Shown here: positions 12,088-23,353 of the stretch, piece after piece
Layout: every line of letters starts with the position of its first letter
Numbering within the stretch: the stretch's first letter is position 1
Origin: Pocillopora verrucosa
Taxonomy: Eukaryota; Cnidaria; Anthozoa; Scleractinia; Pocilloporidae
Assembly (NCBI RefSeq): GCF_036669915.1
Contig: NC_089313.1
Coordinates: forward strand, 14,525,940 to 14,589,939
Direction: 5' to 3'
Length of the DNA: 64,000 nt
Translations under genes and position numbers: made by a program
Notes under the pieces: generated by a model
The model's input: only the letters and a program-made list of their open reading frames with translations
Told to the model about the DNA's origin: nothing
Database searches by the model: none

Positions 12088-12297
12088 TTAACCCTTTACA
12101 CCCTAACATCCAAATGCATATTCTCCACAGTGTTCTGTATACATTTCCTAAGGAACTGACAAGAGAATTTGTTTAACAATCGAGAGCCTCTTTAGTTGTT
12201 GATCATTTTCTTTATTCCCATGACCTTAATGTTTGATCCAGGAGTGACACCGTAAGGAGAAGTTAGATGTAGAGTAACTCTTGGGGGTTAAAGAGTT
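12088..12297 (+). repeat. MITE-like element, family 1 (TTAA ends)
   Basis: The element starts TTAACCCTTTACACCCTAAC and ends GGGGGTTAAAGAGTT. It shares its internal blocks (tattctccac, a gagaatttgtttaacaatc-type block, ggagaa-ttaga) with copies at about 25158-25367 and 30566-30790 and, reversed, at 46501-46708 and 62214-62411. TTAA ends with CCCTTT/AAAGGG termini suggest a piggyBac-like non-autonomous family; that is inference. Confidence 0.6.
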
Positions 12298-12852
12298 GAG
12301 CTAAATGATACACTCATTCTGATTGGTTCTTTATCTTACTGATTCTGGATCATTGTTAACAACATTTTGCTTCATTAGCATGTAAAACAAATAGATTCTA
12401 TGTTGCAGTGCTTCTGTTAAGTAATGGATTACAGATCACTTTAGTGAGACACTCGGTTGCGCCTTGTGTTTTTTTTTTTTTTAAGGGACAATATGTAACT
12501 CATTGTAGTACAACAGTAACACGGAATCTATTTGATAAGTACGCAATGGAAAATTTTAAACGATCTGTAAACCTAGCCATCGTGAGATTATTTGTGGTAG
12601 AAAAAAGAAAACCCTGAACGTCTTTTCTGCGGGAAGGGTAAAACCATCTGGTTAACTCGACTTCAAAACAAAGAGTAAGCAAGACATTTACTACTACCAA
12701 AATTTTAATTTTTTGTCATCTTTTTTTCAGTGGTGAGTGGAAATTTTTTAACTAGCTAGGGATAGGAGGGTTTCTATTTTTCTTTTCAGCCTGTTTGATT
12801 GAAATTTTACATGAACAGTAAGAAGAAATCCGATCTTCAGAAATCAGTCTGT

Positions 12853-13511
12853 CCTGTTTCGCCAATGTATAACTTATTGCAATAAGTGCAAGTTATGCAG
12901 TAAATAACTTGGCGGAGGCACACGTAAAGTGATCAGTAATCGTAATGGATCTCAGATGGATCTCTTAATGGAGATCCATTAAGATCACTGATCACTTTAC
13001 GTGTACCTTCGCCAAGTTATTTACTGCATAACTTGCACTTATTGCAATAAGTTATACATTGGCGAAACAGGAAGACGACTAGGTGACCGATTCCGAAAAC
13101 ACCTTCGCGACGTGGAAAGAAATGACAAGGACGCATCTAAACCAGTCGCTAGACACTTTAATCTCCCTAATCATTCTAAACAGCATATGGCAGTTTGCGG
13201 CCTTTCCTTACATCTAGGCAGTTCGGAAAGCCGCATAACACTTGAAGAAAAATTTATCTACCAAATAGGCACCCTTAATCCCCACGGAATCAACGAGCGC
13301 TTTTCATTCAACTAATTTATTCCTGTCTTCTCGTCACCATATTCCCACCAATAGCGTATCTCCACTTTCTGTATATAAACCCACACACAACCCACAATTC
13401 CTCCAATCGCTCTGACGACGGGCTAATGCTCGAAACGTCAGCTTTTTTTACCCTTTACGATGGCCAATTTACGTTTTCAACTCAGTTATTAACAGTAAAT
13501 TACCTGCTATA

Positions 13512-13560
<49 letters not shown>
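12853..13560 (+). mobile_element. Penelope-like retroelement remnant: GIY-YIG endonuclease 3' part with inverted duplication
   Basis: The plus-strand frame 13001-13315 encodes about 100 residues of a GIY-YIG endonuclease (CITCTYCNKLYIGETGRRLG, then RF-KHL and a downstream LEEKFIYQIGTLNPHGINERFSFN-type ending, given here only in part), the C-terminal domain of Penelope-like elements. The reverse transcriptase part is absent, so the copy is 5'-truncated. The first 85 bases of the fragment (12987-13071) are repeated in reverse at 12853-12937 with about two mismatches and a 49-nt spacer that is itself palindromic. The 3' tail carries a hammerhead-type motif (13405-13445). The ORF is a relic and no full element is present. 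Confidence 0.78.
13405..13445 (+). ncRNA. Hammerhead ribozyme-like motif of a Penelope-like element
   Basis: The core reads CTGACGA (13412-13418), a stem-loop GGGC-taat-GCTC, then GAAAC and GTC at 13437-13439. Stem I is short (GCT upstream pairs with AGC downstream), and stem III is reduced to about two base pairs with no loop. Penelope-associated hammerheads are known for a minimal stem III and are thought to act as dimers, so the shape fits. One extra base sits between CTGACGA and stem II, so cleavage is uncertain. Confidence 0.55.
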
Positions 13561-14790
13561 ATTCATTTGATAAAAACATTAGCCTAGAGATAAGATCTAA
13601 TCTCCGAGTCTTACGAATCTCTTGAGAGGAAAATGGACCGAGAATGAACTGGGACCGAAACAGATTTCTTAGAAAATGGCCGGAAGTTGACTCGCGGGGC
13701 TTCAGAACAAATCAGTGAATGATCTCAACGATCATCTGATAGTTTTGACGAACATCGCCTGAGCTTTTTTCGGAAATATTTCTTAAAGCTTATGAGGAAC
13801 TTTTCTTCAAAGAAATATTACAGAGGTGAGTCAAATGAATTCAACCAATAACGGATATACTTTATAAATACAAATGAATTAGTGGGATGTCGAAAATTAA
13901 ACGTACATATGTGATTGTTTTTGTCTGCCTCGCCTGACACGAATTGTTCAAAAAGGCGAAGGCAGCACAGTTTTGAAATTACTCTGTCGATGAAGCAGGA
14001 CAAGCTACACATTTACCTTCAGCGTAAACAATTTTACACGAGAAGGCACATGATGTCATTCTACAGACAAAGAAAAGCCGTTTTGTTTACGTATTTAAAT
14101 TGAAGTCAATAACCGGCCAAATAAAACTGTGTTGGCCAAAAATTGCGAATTTCTAAAACCATTGACTCCGGTGTAAACTCGAATGAAGACCATTGTGAGT
14201 CTTCACAAACTGAATGAAAATATTTTGGTTTCTGAAACGTAGCCATTTTAAATTTGAAGAGGTCTGTATTTAGCAATCGAATTGAATTTCAAGTCAGAGA
14301 ATACTGTGCTTGACGATCGGACTGTTAAGATCATATCGGTCTGACGTTTCACAAGAAAAAAATATTACAAAATACTTTTTTTCAATCGACCAATTGCTAA
14401 AGTGGAGTTGACAACCGAACCGATAGCAGTAGTGAGGGGTTAAAGATTATCCCCGACTCTGATCGAGTTTTACAAAAAATATTAATCGTCACATGATTCA
14501 GTGGTAACCACGCTATTCAAGCAAAATTGTAGTGGTGGACTAATTTATATCGCTGTTTCTGCAAATAAATAAGACCTGTCTTTACTTACGGATTATGGCC
14601 TCACGGACAAAGTCGTGAAATTATCATGGAAGCATCACGGGTACATCCCGTTTGACACGATTCGGGGATATTCAAGAGTAACATGTGTTTTCCCTTTCGC
14701 AAACGCTTGTTCGATAATAATAGCGCGACGATCAAAACCGCGTTTTCATATTGCGCTGAAATCTGTGTTTATCATAAATAAGGGAATAAC

Positions 14791-14886
14791 ATGACTTTTT
14801 TCGGGAATATTGTTTATTTGCGCCCTTGTAGTGTCGCAAATGACACTACAAGGGCGCGAATAAACAATATTCCCGAAAAAAGTCAT
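14791..14886. repeat. Near-perfect 45-bp inverted repeat with 6-nt loop
   Basis: The left arm (14791-14835) and right arm (14842-14886) are reverse complements at 44 of 45 positions, with the loop gcaaat. There is no open frame and no match to another repeat in the window. Transcribed in either direction it would form a stable RNA hairpin. It could be a foldback transposon remnant or a small-RNA precursor; nothing visible decides which. Confidence 0.85.
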
Positions 14887-15549
14887 ATCATTATTATCAA
14901 TAAACAAGGCCAAATGATATCAAGAATGCGAGTTTTAATAATACAAGCTAAGTGAATGACGAATTCAAAGTCACTTCAAATCATCATGTAAGTGTTGATT
15001 GAACAAGCTATTAAAGAATCAACTCAGTCCAGTGAACTTATTGAAAATTACCGGAAAAATGCTTAAAATCGTCTATAAATAATAGGCATATCACAAAGTT
15101 AACCTTAAAATGATCCATCGGATGATGAAGCAAGAACCAATCAGCTGTAGGGCTGATAATGCATTAGCAGCCCGCTGTCAGTCTTTTGCGGCCCGCTGAG
15201 CGTGTGTTTTGAAGAGGCCGATTTTTCTATTTGGCCGCGTATATTGATAATAATAGGCAGTAATGATGGTCCTTATTTCACAGTGACTTTCGCGCGACAA
15301 GATCTTCAACATTTTGTGACGATATATATATATATATATAATTTTTTTTCATTCTTGAGAGCTTCTTAGTGAGTTCATTCAAAAGTTGAGAATAAAAATA
15401 GCTCTAGTCGTGCATGAACCATTACGCGACCAGTATTTCGCCAAAACCCAAACAGTGCAGGGAATATTACTTATTTTTTTATTTAAGTGACAAGGCTATG
15501 TAGCTATTAAACATAATTTTTCCGTAATTCTTTTCAGAAAACAATCAGG

Positions 15550-17811
15550 ATGGAGCCCTACTGTATACCACCCGAGATGATAACAACTCCTCCCGAAGAC
15601 CACTTAAAAAAGGCCATATACGTGAAACACTTTAACATACACGGCGGTCGGGTGCGACCGCCAATGAGGTACAACAAAGTGGGAGGAGGTAACCTTTTCC
15701 TAGAATACCTGATGTCTGTGCAAGGTCCGCAAGGAGTCGACAGACTAATGACAGTGGGTTTTCGTCCTGAAAGAGGCAGAGACGAAGACTTCTCGGAAAG
15801 CATCTTAAAAAGAAATATTCTTTTTAGTGGCGAGATCTACCGCTTCCTGGGCCACTCCAACTCTCAACTTAAGGAGAGAACTTGTTTTCTATTGAATGAC
15901 TCGGATGAAGGCATTTACGAGCTGCTTGCGCAGTTTGGCGAGTTTTCCCAAATCAAGACAACCGCTAAGCGCGCCAAGAGAATTGGGCTTTTGTTCTCGT
16001 CGTTCGACCAAAGCATTATTCTGCAAGAAACCCAATACGATGTCATCGATGACATTGAGGGCGGAAAATACATCTTCACCGACGGATGCGGTTTTATGTC
16101 AGATTCATTTGCGCAAGAAATTCAAGATGTACACCGTCACCTTGAAAGCAAACCTTGTGTGGTACAAGTCAGGTACCAGGGTTTTAAAGGCGTCCTCGTC
16201 CTTAATCCTCGGTTAAACGATGGTGTTCAGGTTCAATTCCGCAAGTCCATGAAGAAATTTAGCATTCCAGATGAGCGAGTGCGCCTGAGTTGCACCACGT
16301 TTGGTGTTGTAAAGTGTTCCCGGCCATACACCATGGGCTACCTAAATAAGCAGATTACGATGTTGTTGGCCGACAGTGGAGTCAAACATAGCTACCTGCG
16401 ACAGCTTCAGAATAATTTCCATATCATGCTTCGAGAACTCTGTAGCGCCAGACAATCTGCCGAGTCATATCTATGTATCAAAGGAGAGCAAAAATTACTC
16501 GGTTTGCTGCATGACTTTGGACTGGAGAATCCTCGCCTTCAAAGACAGCTTAAAGCTTTTCGTGCAAAGGAGGTTCGCAAGATGCAGAAAGAAAATGCCG
16601 ATGAAGATGAATCCATTGTGACACAGACTTCAAGATGTAAACTGCGGGTTTTAGTTCCAAAATCGAGGGTAGTGTTCGGTGTGTGTGACCCCTTCCAATC
16701 CCTCGAATATGGCCAGTGCGTTTTTCAACCCACTCTCTTTGATGAGGAGCAGATGGAAGGTTTTCAAAGGGCTGAAGAAGTAATAGTCGTGCGAAATCCA
16801 TGCTATCATCCGGGTGACATCCGTGTTCTAAAGCTTATCAAGAACCAACCAGAGTACGCATATCTCAGCGATTGCATCGTGTTTCCGACGAAGGGAAGGC
16901 GACCACACGCCGACGAATCTGCGGGAGGTGATCTTGATGGCGATGAATTCTTCGTTAGCTGGGACCAGAATCTGATTCCTTCGTGGCGCAGTGCTCCATT
17001 TGACTACTCAAGTAACAGTCCGCTTGTCATGATCTCCAACGCATTTAGCCACTTGGGACAGTGGACTAGTTCCCTTCAGAACCGCATTTCTAGTTGGGGT
17101 TGCAGCAACATGCCATCTGTGTTTGGCACAGCTGAGGAGGCCGAGAGGAAAAAGAAATTGAAGGAGCGAAGGCACATGCTTGAGTACTTCAGCACGTACA
17201 ATAATGATCTAGTGGCGCGTGTCGACACTATATTCATGAAGTACGCTGCCCTTTATGGTCCGTCATGCCAGGAATGTGTTAATCTGAACAGGTAAACAAT
17301 CCGTTCTGGTTTGATAGTCTTTCAGAATAATCCTGCTTCGCAGAGTTTCACGAATGAATCAAAGTTTTTATTCCTAAAAAAAAAGGCTAGAATATCTCGT
17401 GTTCTCAGGCCTTACAACTTTACAAAATGCACGGGTTTCAAATGAGTTAATAAGACAACGTTCAGGTACTTTGGGCTGGAGAAAGAAAAAGTTTCTCTCA
17501 CTGCAGACTAGTAGAGGTTCCAGTTAACTAATATCGTTTACTTATACTAAATGGTGTTTCCTTGCTCCATCAGATTTTTCTCAGACGCTGTGGACATGGT
17601 GGCACAAAAGGTTTTTGTGCAAGGCACGCTTCGCAATTATGAGCGCAACTATCATCGTTTGGCACGAGATCCATTAGCGGCGCGTGTGGATCCTGTGGAA
17701 TGGTACCGTGTCTGGATGCACCAAAAACCGCCGTTCAATCGAGGAGACGACGTGTGGACGCCAATGGAGGAAAACACACGTGTATTTGTGGAGGAAATGT
17801 CAAGGAGATAA
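15550..17811 (+). CDS. RdRP-C: compact cellular RNA-dependent RNA polymerase, catalytic motif intact
   Basis: Exons 15550-17291 and 17574-17811 join in frame (AG|A) to give 659 residues. The protein is close to RdRP-B over its whole length, so the two are tandem duplicates. The motif AGGDLDGDEFFVSWD carries aspartates 461, 463 and 465. The blocks FTDGCGFMS, VQVRYQGFKGVL, KCSRPYTMGYLNKQ and VRNPCYHPGDIRVL are all intact. The start is 12 nt after a splice acceptor, the same spacing as in B, and the frame is open back to it, so a 5' UTR intron or further coding exons upstream are both possible. The last exon carries the shared tail PPFNRGDDVW-PMEEN-R-FVEEM. An AATAAA overlaps the stop codon (17810-17815). 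Expected role: synthesis of double-stranded RNA for small-RNA pathways (family knowledge). Confidence 0.92.
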
Positions 17812-19958
17812 TAAACTGCACTGTTTTGCTTGCAAGTATAGTCTTAGAAGATGCCTATTCGTGGTAAAACCACGCATCGAGTCTTGACTCAATGGTAGTA
17901 CTATGGGATATATCTACTGGTAAAATTGGACCAGCTCAAGTTTTGCGCGAGTTCCAACTACTGGAGAGAGATGGAGAGAGGGTGGAGAGAGGGTTGGGGT
18001 GAGTTGTGCAACGCAGCAAGAGTCATATTGGAGGATATATGTTTCATTCTCGCCTACTGCCATCCGGCCTTAATTATTTGCGTGACCTGTTCCTCGCGTT
18101 CTCTTTGTTTAATCTGAAGCAGCACAATGTTATATAGTCGCAATCCTTTCACTACCGAAAATACTCCTTAACTTGGTTTCGCGAGCAAGTAGTTGTATTT
18201 GCTTGCGGCGCGAGGAGAAAGAAAACGTGAGCTCAGCTCATGAACTTTTTCTATCTGGCTATCTGCCATCATGCTCACCCCTCACGCTCACGTTCTCATT
18301 TAAGTTAAATCACTTTACGCCTTCACTTGCTCCCAGCCATAAAATTGAGAGGATCTACATACTTTTATTCGACTTATGTTGCGTAAATAAGTTTATATCA
18401 ATGTTATATCTGGTTAACTTTAAGGAATGAATTCCGTCTGAACTTACGTTATTAAACAAAAAAAGAAAAAAAACTGGTGCTCAACGATGACATCGCTTCG
18501 CAAGTAACAAAGGATCGAGCCTACGCAGCACTCCTAAAAAATTATTGGAGATCATTCATCGGGGTAACTTTTGAAGTTCCATTCTTATGAAGATCTGACA
18601 AAAGATAAATATAATCAAATATTATCAACTAAATACCACTCGAGCAATCCCTGTTGTTGAGTGTTAAAATAATTTTCCAATTGCAAAGTACGGCCATATC
18701 TCTCTATCAAGGGGACAGGAAGGGCATCCACTACATCAGTTATTTGTTTAATCCTCAATCATATTTTGTTGTCGAAATTTGATACCTTTTTTTTTTCTTT
18801 CTTTCTTTCTCTTCCTATTTCATAACTAGTAATTAGAGCAAATGGCGGTGGACATTCTCCAGATCCGCTTTTGTAGGCATTATGCAAGCACAGCGAGAAC
18901 CTCCGGACATCTCCGATAATCAACAATCTCCGGCGAATAGAAACACAAAGACTGTGAAAATTGCACACAACCAAAAAGGCCAGATTAGTACAAATATTTC
19001 TACTTATTATTGGCCCATGTGATTTCTTCAGCAAGACACGCGGTTTTTCCCTTTACAGTAAACAAAATTGACACGCCTAACAGATTTATTTTTATTTCGG
19101 AGCGATTGCTTTTGTTTCAAGGACCTTCTATGAAACTCTATCTTGCGCAAAAATGACAGCGAGTAAATGGCATATTTTGGCTACCTAACACAATGTGTTA
19201 ACATTCCTTTGCATTACGTGAGTTTTCACCCGTTGACCTTCAATCAATTCCGTCAAAACAACAGCAAGACATATAAAATTATCATTCCCTTATGGTCATA
19301 GAGAACAACACTTCGTCTTAAATTTCCAATCGAGACCGCTCTTTGTTTGCGCGGTTGGACAGAACGTCGTTTTGGTCGTTTAAAGCAACGCATCTTGATT
19401 CACGTCCCAAGAAAAGCTGTCTCCATGGCAAAGCCGTTTTACTAGGCTACGAGAACAAAGACCCTTCTAAAAATTCGTCATCAACTCGAAGACGAGACAG
19501 CTTGAAGTGCGAGGGCGGGAACGATCGAGGCACTATATCAATTGGTGGTAGACGACACAAAAGCGGGCTCTCGAAAGAGAAAGCGAAAATAATCGATTAC
19601 AGTAAACGTGTTGTTCAGTTTAATGAAAAGCAGGCGGCTGGAGCCATTTTGAGGAGCAGCAAGGTTGGAATTTGGTCTGCACAAAGGAATAGAATCGGAA
19701 TTATTACCCTCATTAGAAGGATATAGCTACACTCGGTTAAACAGATACTATGAACGACTTAACATTAATTTAGATCTCCTTGTTCGAGGTCAACTAGTCG
19801 TGACCAAATATTCTGGACGGTTCGTAACCTAACGGTTTTGGTATATTTAAAAACATTCGTGATTCTTTCGAAAAGCGGATTTGGTACGGAAAGCGGTTCC
19901 ACAACTCGTAGTCAGCCGAAAAAACACGGCCTGTACTAAAATAGAAGCAAACGCGGAC
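17812..19958. other. Intergenic region without a recognised gene
   Basis: Nothing coding is supported. The interval has a purine-rich stretch around 17956-17998 (repeated GGAGAGAG units) and a T/C-rich tract near 18785-18813. An open frame at 19343-19726 has no ATG at its start and no domain; it might be 5' UTR or part of the next gene but I cannot show it. Confidence 0.45.
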
Positions 19959-20852
19959 ATGGATGGATCAGAAGAGCTAACAGGTATTAGCCCTCCGCAA
20001 TCCACAGATGCCAATGTGGAGCAATGCGGTAGAAAACTGTCTTTGAAAGATATAAGGCGATACGAAAAGAAAACACTACTGTGTCCGGGGGGATGTGGTA
20101 CAGATCTGGATCTAAATGATATCCCGACACACGATTGCATGAGAGATTTGAGGCAAAAGCTTGAGAGTGCGGAGAAGAAGCTTTGCGATAAAGAGGAGAA
20201 AGCGAAAGAAACAGGCGTGATGGAAAATACTTACAGAGAGCAGCTTGCATTGCAAGATTGTAAAATCGCTCAAATGTCCACCGAAATCAAAGAGTTGTTG
20301 TTAGAAAGATCACGTCGGGATGAGATGTTCAACAACAAGGAAACATTTTACAAGGAGCAGATTACAGCACTGATGGACCAAGTGGCGAAGCTGGAGAGGA
20401 AACTTCAATTACGAAGGCCTTCCAACCAAGAAGACGAGTCACTCAGTGAGACCAACGGTGCTAAAGAATGGGCATACAGATACGACAAACTACTGGCGGA
20501 TAAGATCACTCTGGAAACGCTCTTTCAGAGGCGCGAGCGCGAGTCTCAACGCGAAATTGACGCGTTAAAAGAAGAAGCAGCGATGCTGCGCGAAAGCTTA
20601 CATCTCGAGCGAGAAATGCTTTCGCTGGAGCACGACCATGCTACCTTCAACAAGTTAGCGGTTTTAACAGATCAGTTGGAGTCTCTAGTACAGCACAAGC
20701 AGCATCGAGGACGCCACAAGAGTAGTCACAAGGCTAAGGACTTAGGTAGCGAAACAATAAATGGGAGGATTCGTAAACGTGTACCGAACTCCGTTGGAAG
20801 TTCAAATTCTGATACAGTCGACGAAGAGGACATGGAGGTCGTCAGCAATTAA
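19959..20852 (+). CDS. Intronless coiled-coil protein with TRAF-type zinc-finger-like N-terminus
   Basis: One open exon of 297 residues. Residues 41-62 hold a compact Cys/His cluster (C42-x3-C46-x11-H58-x-C60, context CPGGCGTDLDLNDIPTHDC) resembling the TRAF-type zinc finger that follows the RING in RNF41- and PDZRN-type ligases. No RING is visible. Residues about 62-130 and 160-265 are heptad-like, charged and rich in E, K, Q and L, so a long coiled coil is expected. The tail is basic (KQHRGRHKSSHKAK) then acidic (DTVDEEDMEVV). The start is the first ATG of the frame; the frame is open upstream to 19881 without an ATG. A RING exon upstream would turn this into an E3 ligase model, but none was found. 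The long intact frame and sensible composition support a real gene; its function is unknown. Confidence 0.62.
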   Translation: MDGSEELTGISPPQSTDANVEQCGRKLSLKDIRRYEKKTLLCPGGCGTDLDLNDIPTHDCMRDLRQKLESAEKKLCDKEEKAKETGVMENTYREQLALQDCKIAQMSTEIKELLLERSRRDEMFNNKETFYKEQITALMDQVAKLERKLQLRRPSNQEDESLSETNGAKEWAYRYDKLLADKITLETLFQRRERESQREIDALKEEAAMLRESLHLEREMLSLEHDHATFNKLAVLTDQLESLVQHKQHRGRHKSSHKAKDLGSETINGRIRKRVPNSVGSSNSDTVDEEDMEVVSN

Positions 20853-22240
20853 AACAATACGTATCAGACTGATCTTTTTGTGTCGTTGCCAACTACACCC
20901 TTAGAGGAACATGTGTGATATTTGCCATATTTTAAGACTTGAACGTCAAAGACTAAGAAGGGCAAAGAAGCAATTAACACAACAAGTGTCAACATTGAAA
21001 ATGCGCTTGCTGCGATATTTTTGTATGCTTAACACTTCTATTCTTTCGGGTATCTTTTGAAACAAAATGAATGTTGAGACGCTAAGATAATAGCGAAGGT
21101 ATCACTCTCACTTGTTCTTCAACGTATAACATAAACAATGATCTTGAGAATTAAATGAAATTTGTTTCATTGATGCCTTAGTTTTACGTATGTGACGATT
21201 GTAGTGATAATCTAAAAAAGTTCCATCGATAGATTCTCGGATCAACACAGCTTTAGTTGAATTACGACGCTGTAGACGGTACACATACCGAAGCTTAGCG
21301 CTAAATAAACATCAAATGCTTATTGTTGATGGCATAATCGTTTCAGGTCATAGAGAGGTCACGCATGCTAGCTCACCGCGCAAAAGATCAATCATGCACT
21401 CCAAATTAATAGTTTCATTCCAATATTCTCTGATTGATCGAAAAAGGAAAATATTGACTTCTGAAGACTGATTCACGCACGCACCAGACGAGAAGTAAGT
21501 GAAGCTAGAGCTCAGTTCACCGAAAATCTACTTTTAAAACGGGGAAAAATAATCTAGTGATCATGCGATCACTTTGCTTCATGCTTCACTGAATTAGTAG
21601 TAAGCCTGAAGTAAAAAAGCTTTACATCGGACTAATGTGAAATAAAAAGCGTGATAAGTCTCATGCAACCAATTAATTAAATATTTCACAAACATATTAA
21701 GCCGTGGGAGTCGGTGATGTTTGGTAAAACCCTTGAAATATTAATGAGAGAAGTGGCGTGCTAGCCACAGGGTGTTAATTCGAGTAGTCAGAACAAAAAC
21801 ATGCAAACACGCTAGAAAACATCTCAGTTTAACAGCAAACAACTGCCCCTGAATGCAATTATCATGAAAGCTTACGCAAATAAAAACGAACTTGCTTATT
21901 TTCAATAAAACCCGCGCGGAAGCCGATGAATTGTTTTAACTAAGGAGGGTTGTTTACAGAACAAGCATGCTTTTTGACAGAGGAATCCGCTGAATGCGCG
22001 AATGATCTAACAGAAATAATTGCCCTTAGAGTCAGGGGGGGTTCATAAATCTTTTGAAAAAACTTAAATTTGCACAAATTGATTTCAACCGGCGAACAAT
22101 ACGATGGGAAACAGTTTTGGTCGCCAGAAATAAAGGATATTAAGTGTGTGATAAGAAGAAGGGGAAAATTTGTACGCGGGTTTGTGAGTAATCAATTGTA
22201 TAAGTTGTGGTTTTTTTAAATTATTTCTTAATCATCAATG

Positions 22241-22490
22241 AATGGGCAAATTGCAGAATAAGCGCGTTGTGGCTTCCGTTGTTAAACAAATTATGCCTGA
22301 TCATTGAAACTCTTTACCGCATCAATTCTTAAATTGGGGAATAAGTACTGTTTCGCTTCCTTTCTCAAACAAAATATGTCCAACCACTAAACCCTTTTTA
22401 TTATGTGAGAATGCGTAAATTGCGGAAAAAAGTAATGTTTGGCTTCCGTTGTTAACAAAATATGCTTAACCACAAAAACCTTCGAAAGGA
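22241..22490. repeat. Degenerate tandem repeat, three units of about 80-86 bp
   Basis: Units start near 22241, 22324 and 22410. Each has the order: aaattg-(c/g)-gga/aga block, a (t)ggcttccgttgtt or cgcttcctttctc block, then aacaaa-(a/t)tatg and a ccac/tcattgaaa-type ending. The units are diverged, so this is an old array. There is no coding capacity. Confidence 0.5.
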
Positions 22491-23267
22491 ATCGTAGACC
22501 GCAAGGTCTGAAACGATGAGACGGTACGTCTTTTGAAAATCGATCGAGTAGTTTTCTGTGATTCCGGGAGTTGGTGGAATTCAGCACGATTCACAGGGTA
22601 ATGACGTGTAGCTCGATGTCGCTCTGGACCTTATTCCAGTATCTCCCTGCTTAAATTCAAAGATAACGGAGCGTTTAGAAGTAACTAACTCCCTCAAACG
22701 AAAGGCGACTGATAGAAAACCACAATTACCACGTTAATATTCTAAATTTGAAAACGTATGGTGTTACACTTAAGCTAATTAAAGATGGTTTGACCGTTAG
22801 CTTCACGATGCCTTCTGTCAGAGAACAATCTTTAGAGCCCAAACGAGCACCATGCAATGAGGGAGCCACCCAGAAGATTGAGAATTCTTCCTACAAATGT
22901 TTCAGATCACCATCACTGGTTCACTTATAGATGGGTGGTGGTCAAGCTATCTTGGTTATAATTTAACGATTAGCTAATGATGCCCAGTATCTACACGAGG
23001 TATAGAGGTACGTCCTGTGTGGTCTGGATTAATAGATCTATGAACTGCATGTGATTTTAAGCTGTTTCTTTTCTTTAAGAGTCACCATATCTATCAGTTT
23101 CGGATCAAATTCAACGCTATGCGACTCGAAATACGATAGGCACTCGATAGATTCCGCAAAATTGTCAAATGAACTCGAATGCTCATATCAACTACACCGT
23201 CCGCAAAGGCGCGCCCTGAAAACTGTAGCTAGCACTGTCTTTGCAAATATTTAACAATTATTTCACA

Positions 23268-23353
23268 AGCGCGCGTCGGATCTGAGATGATAGATAGCCA
23301 ACGAGGCCCGTAGGGCCGAGTTCACCATAATCATCTCATATCCAACAAACGCG
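23268..23353. repeat. Short foldback element
   Basis: The left end cgcgcgtcggatctgagatg and the right end (about 23331-23353, atcatctcatatccaacaaacg) are imperfect reverse complements separated by about 40 bases that contain a small palindrome (gaggcccgtagggccga). It looks like a short non-autonomous transposon or its end. Confidence 0.5.

Larger units (their letters stand above)
11448..15549. other. Repeat-rich interval between RdRP-B and RdRP-C
   Basis: No host gene is recognised. The interval holds a MITE-like element (12088-12297), a Penelope-like remnant with an inverted duplication (12853-13560), a near-perfect hairpin (14791-14886) and an AT dinucleotide run near 15324-15341. A pyrimidine-rich stretch and AG at 15536-15537 form a splice acceptor 12 nt before the RdRP-C start. 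Confidence 0.55.

Noticed and set aside
19343-19726. 127-codon open frame before the coiled-coil gene
   Set aside because: It starts at a non-ATG codon and has no domain; it may be leader sequence at most.
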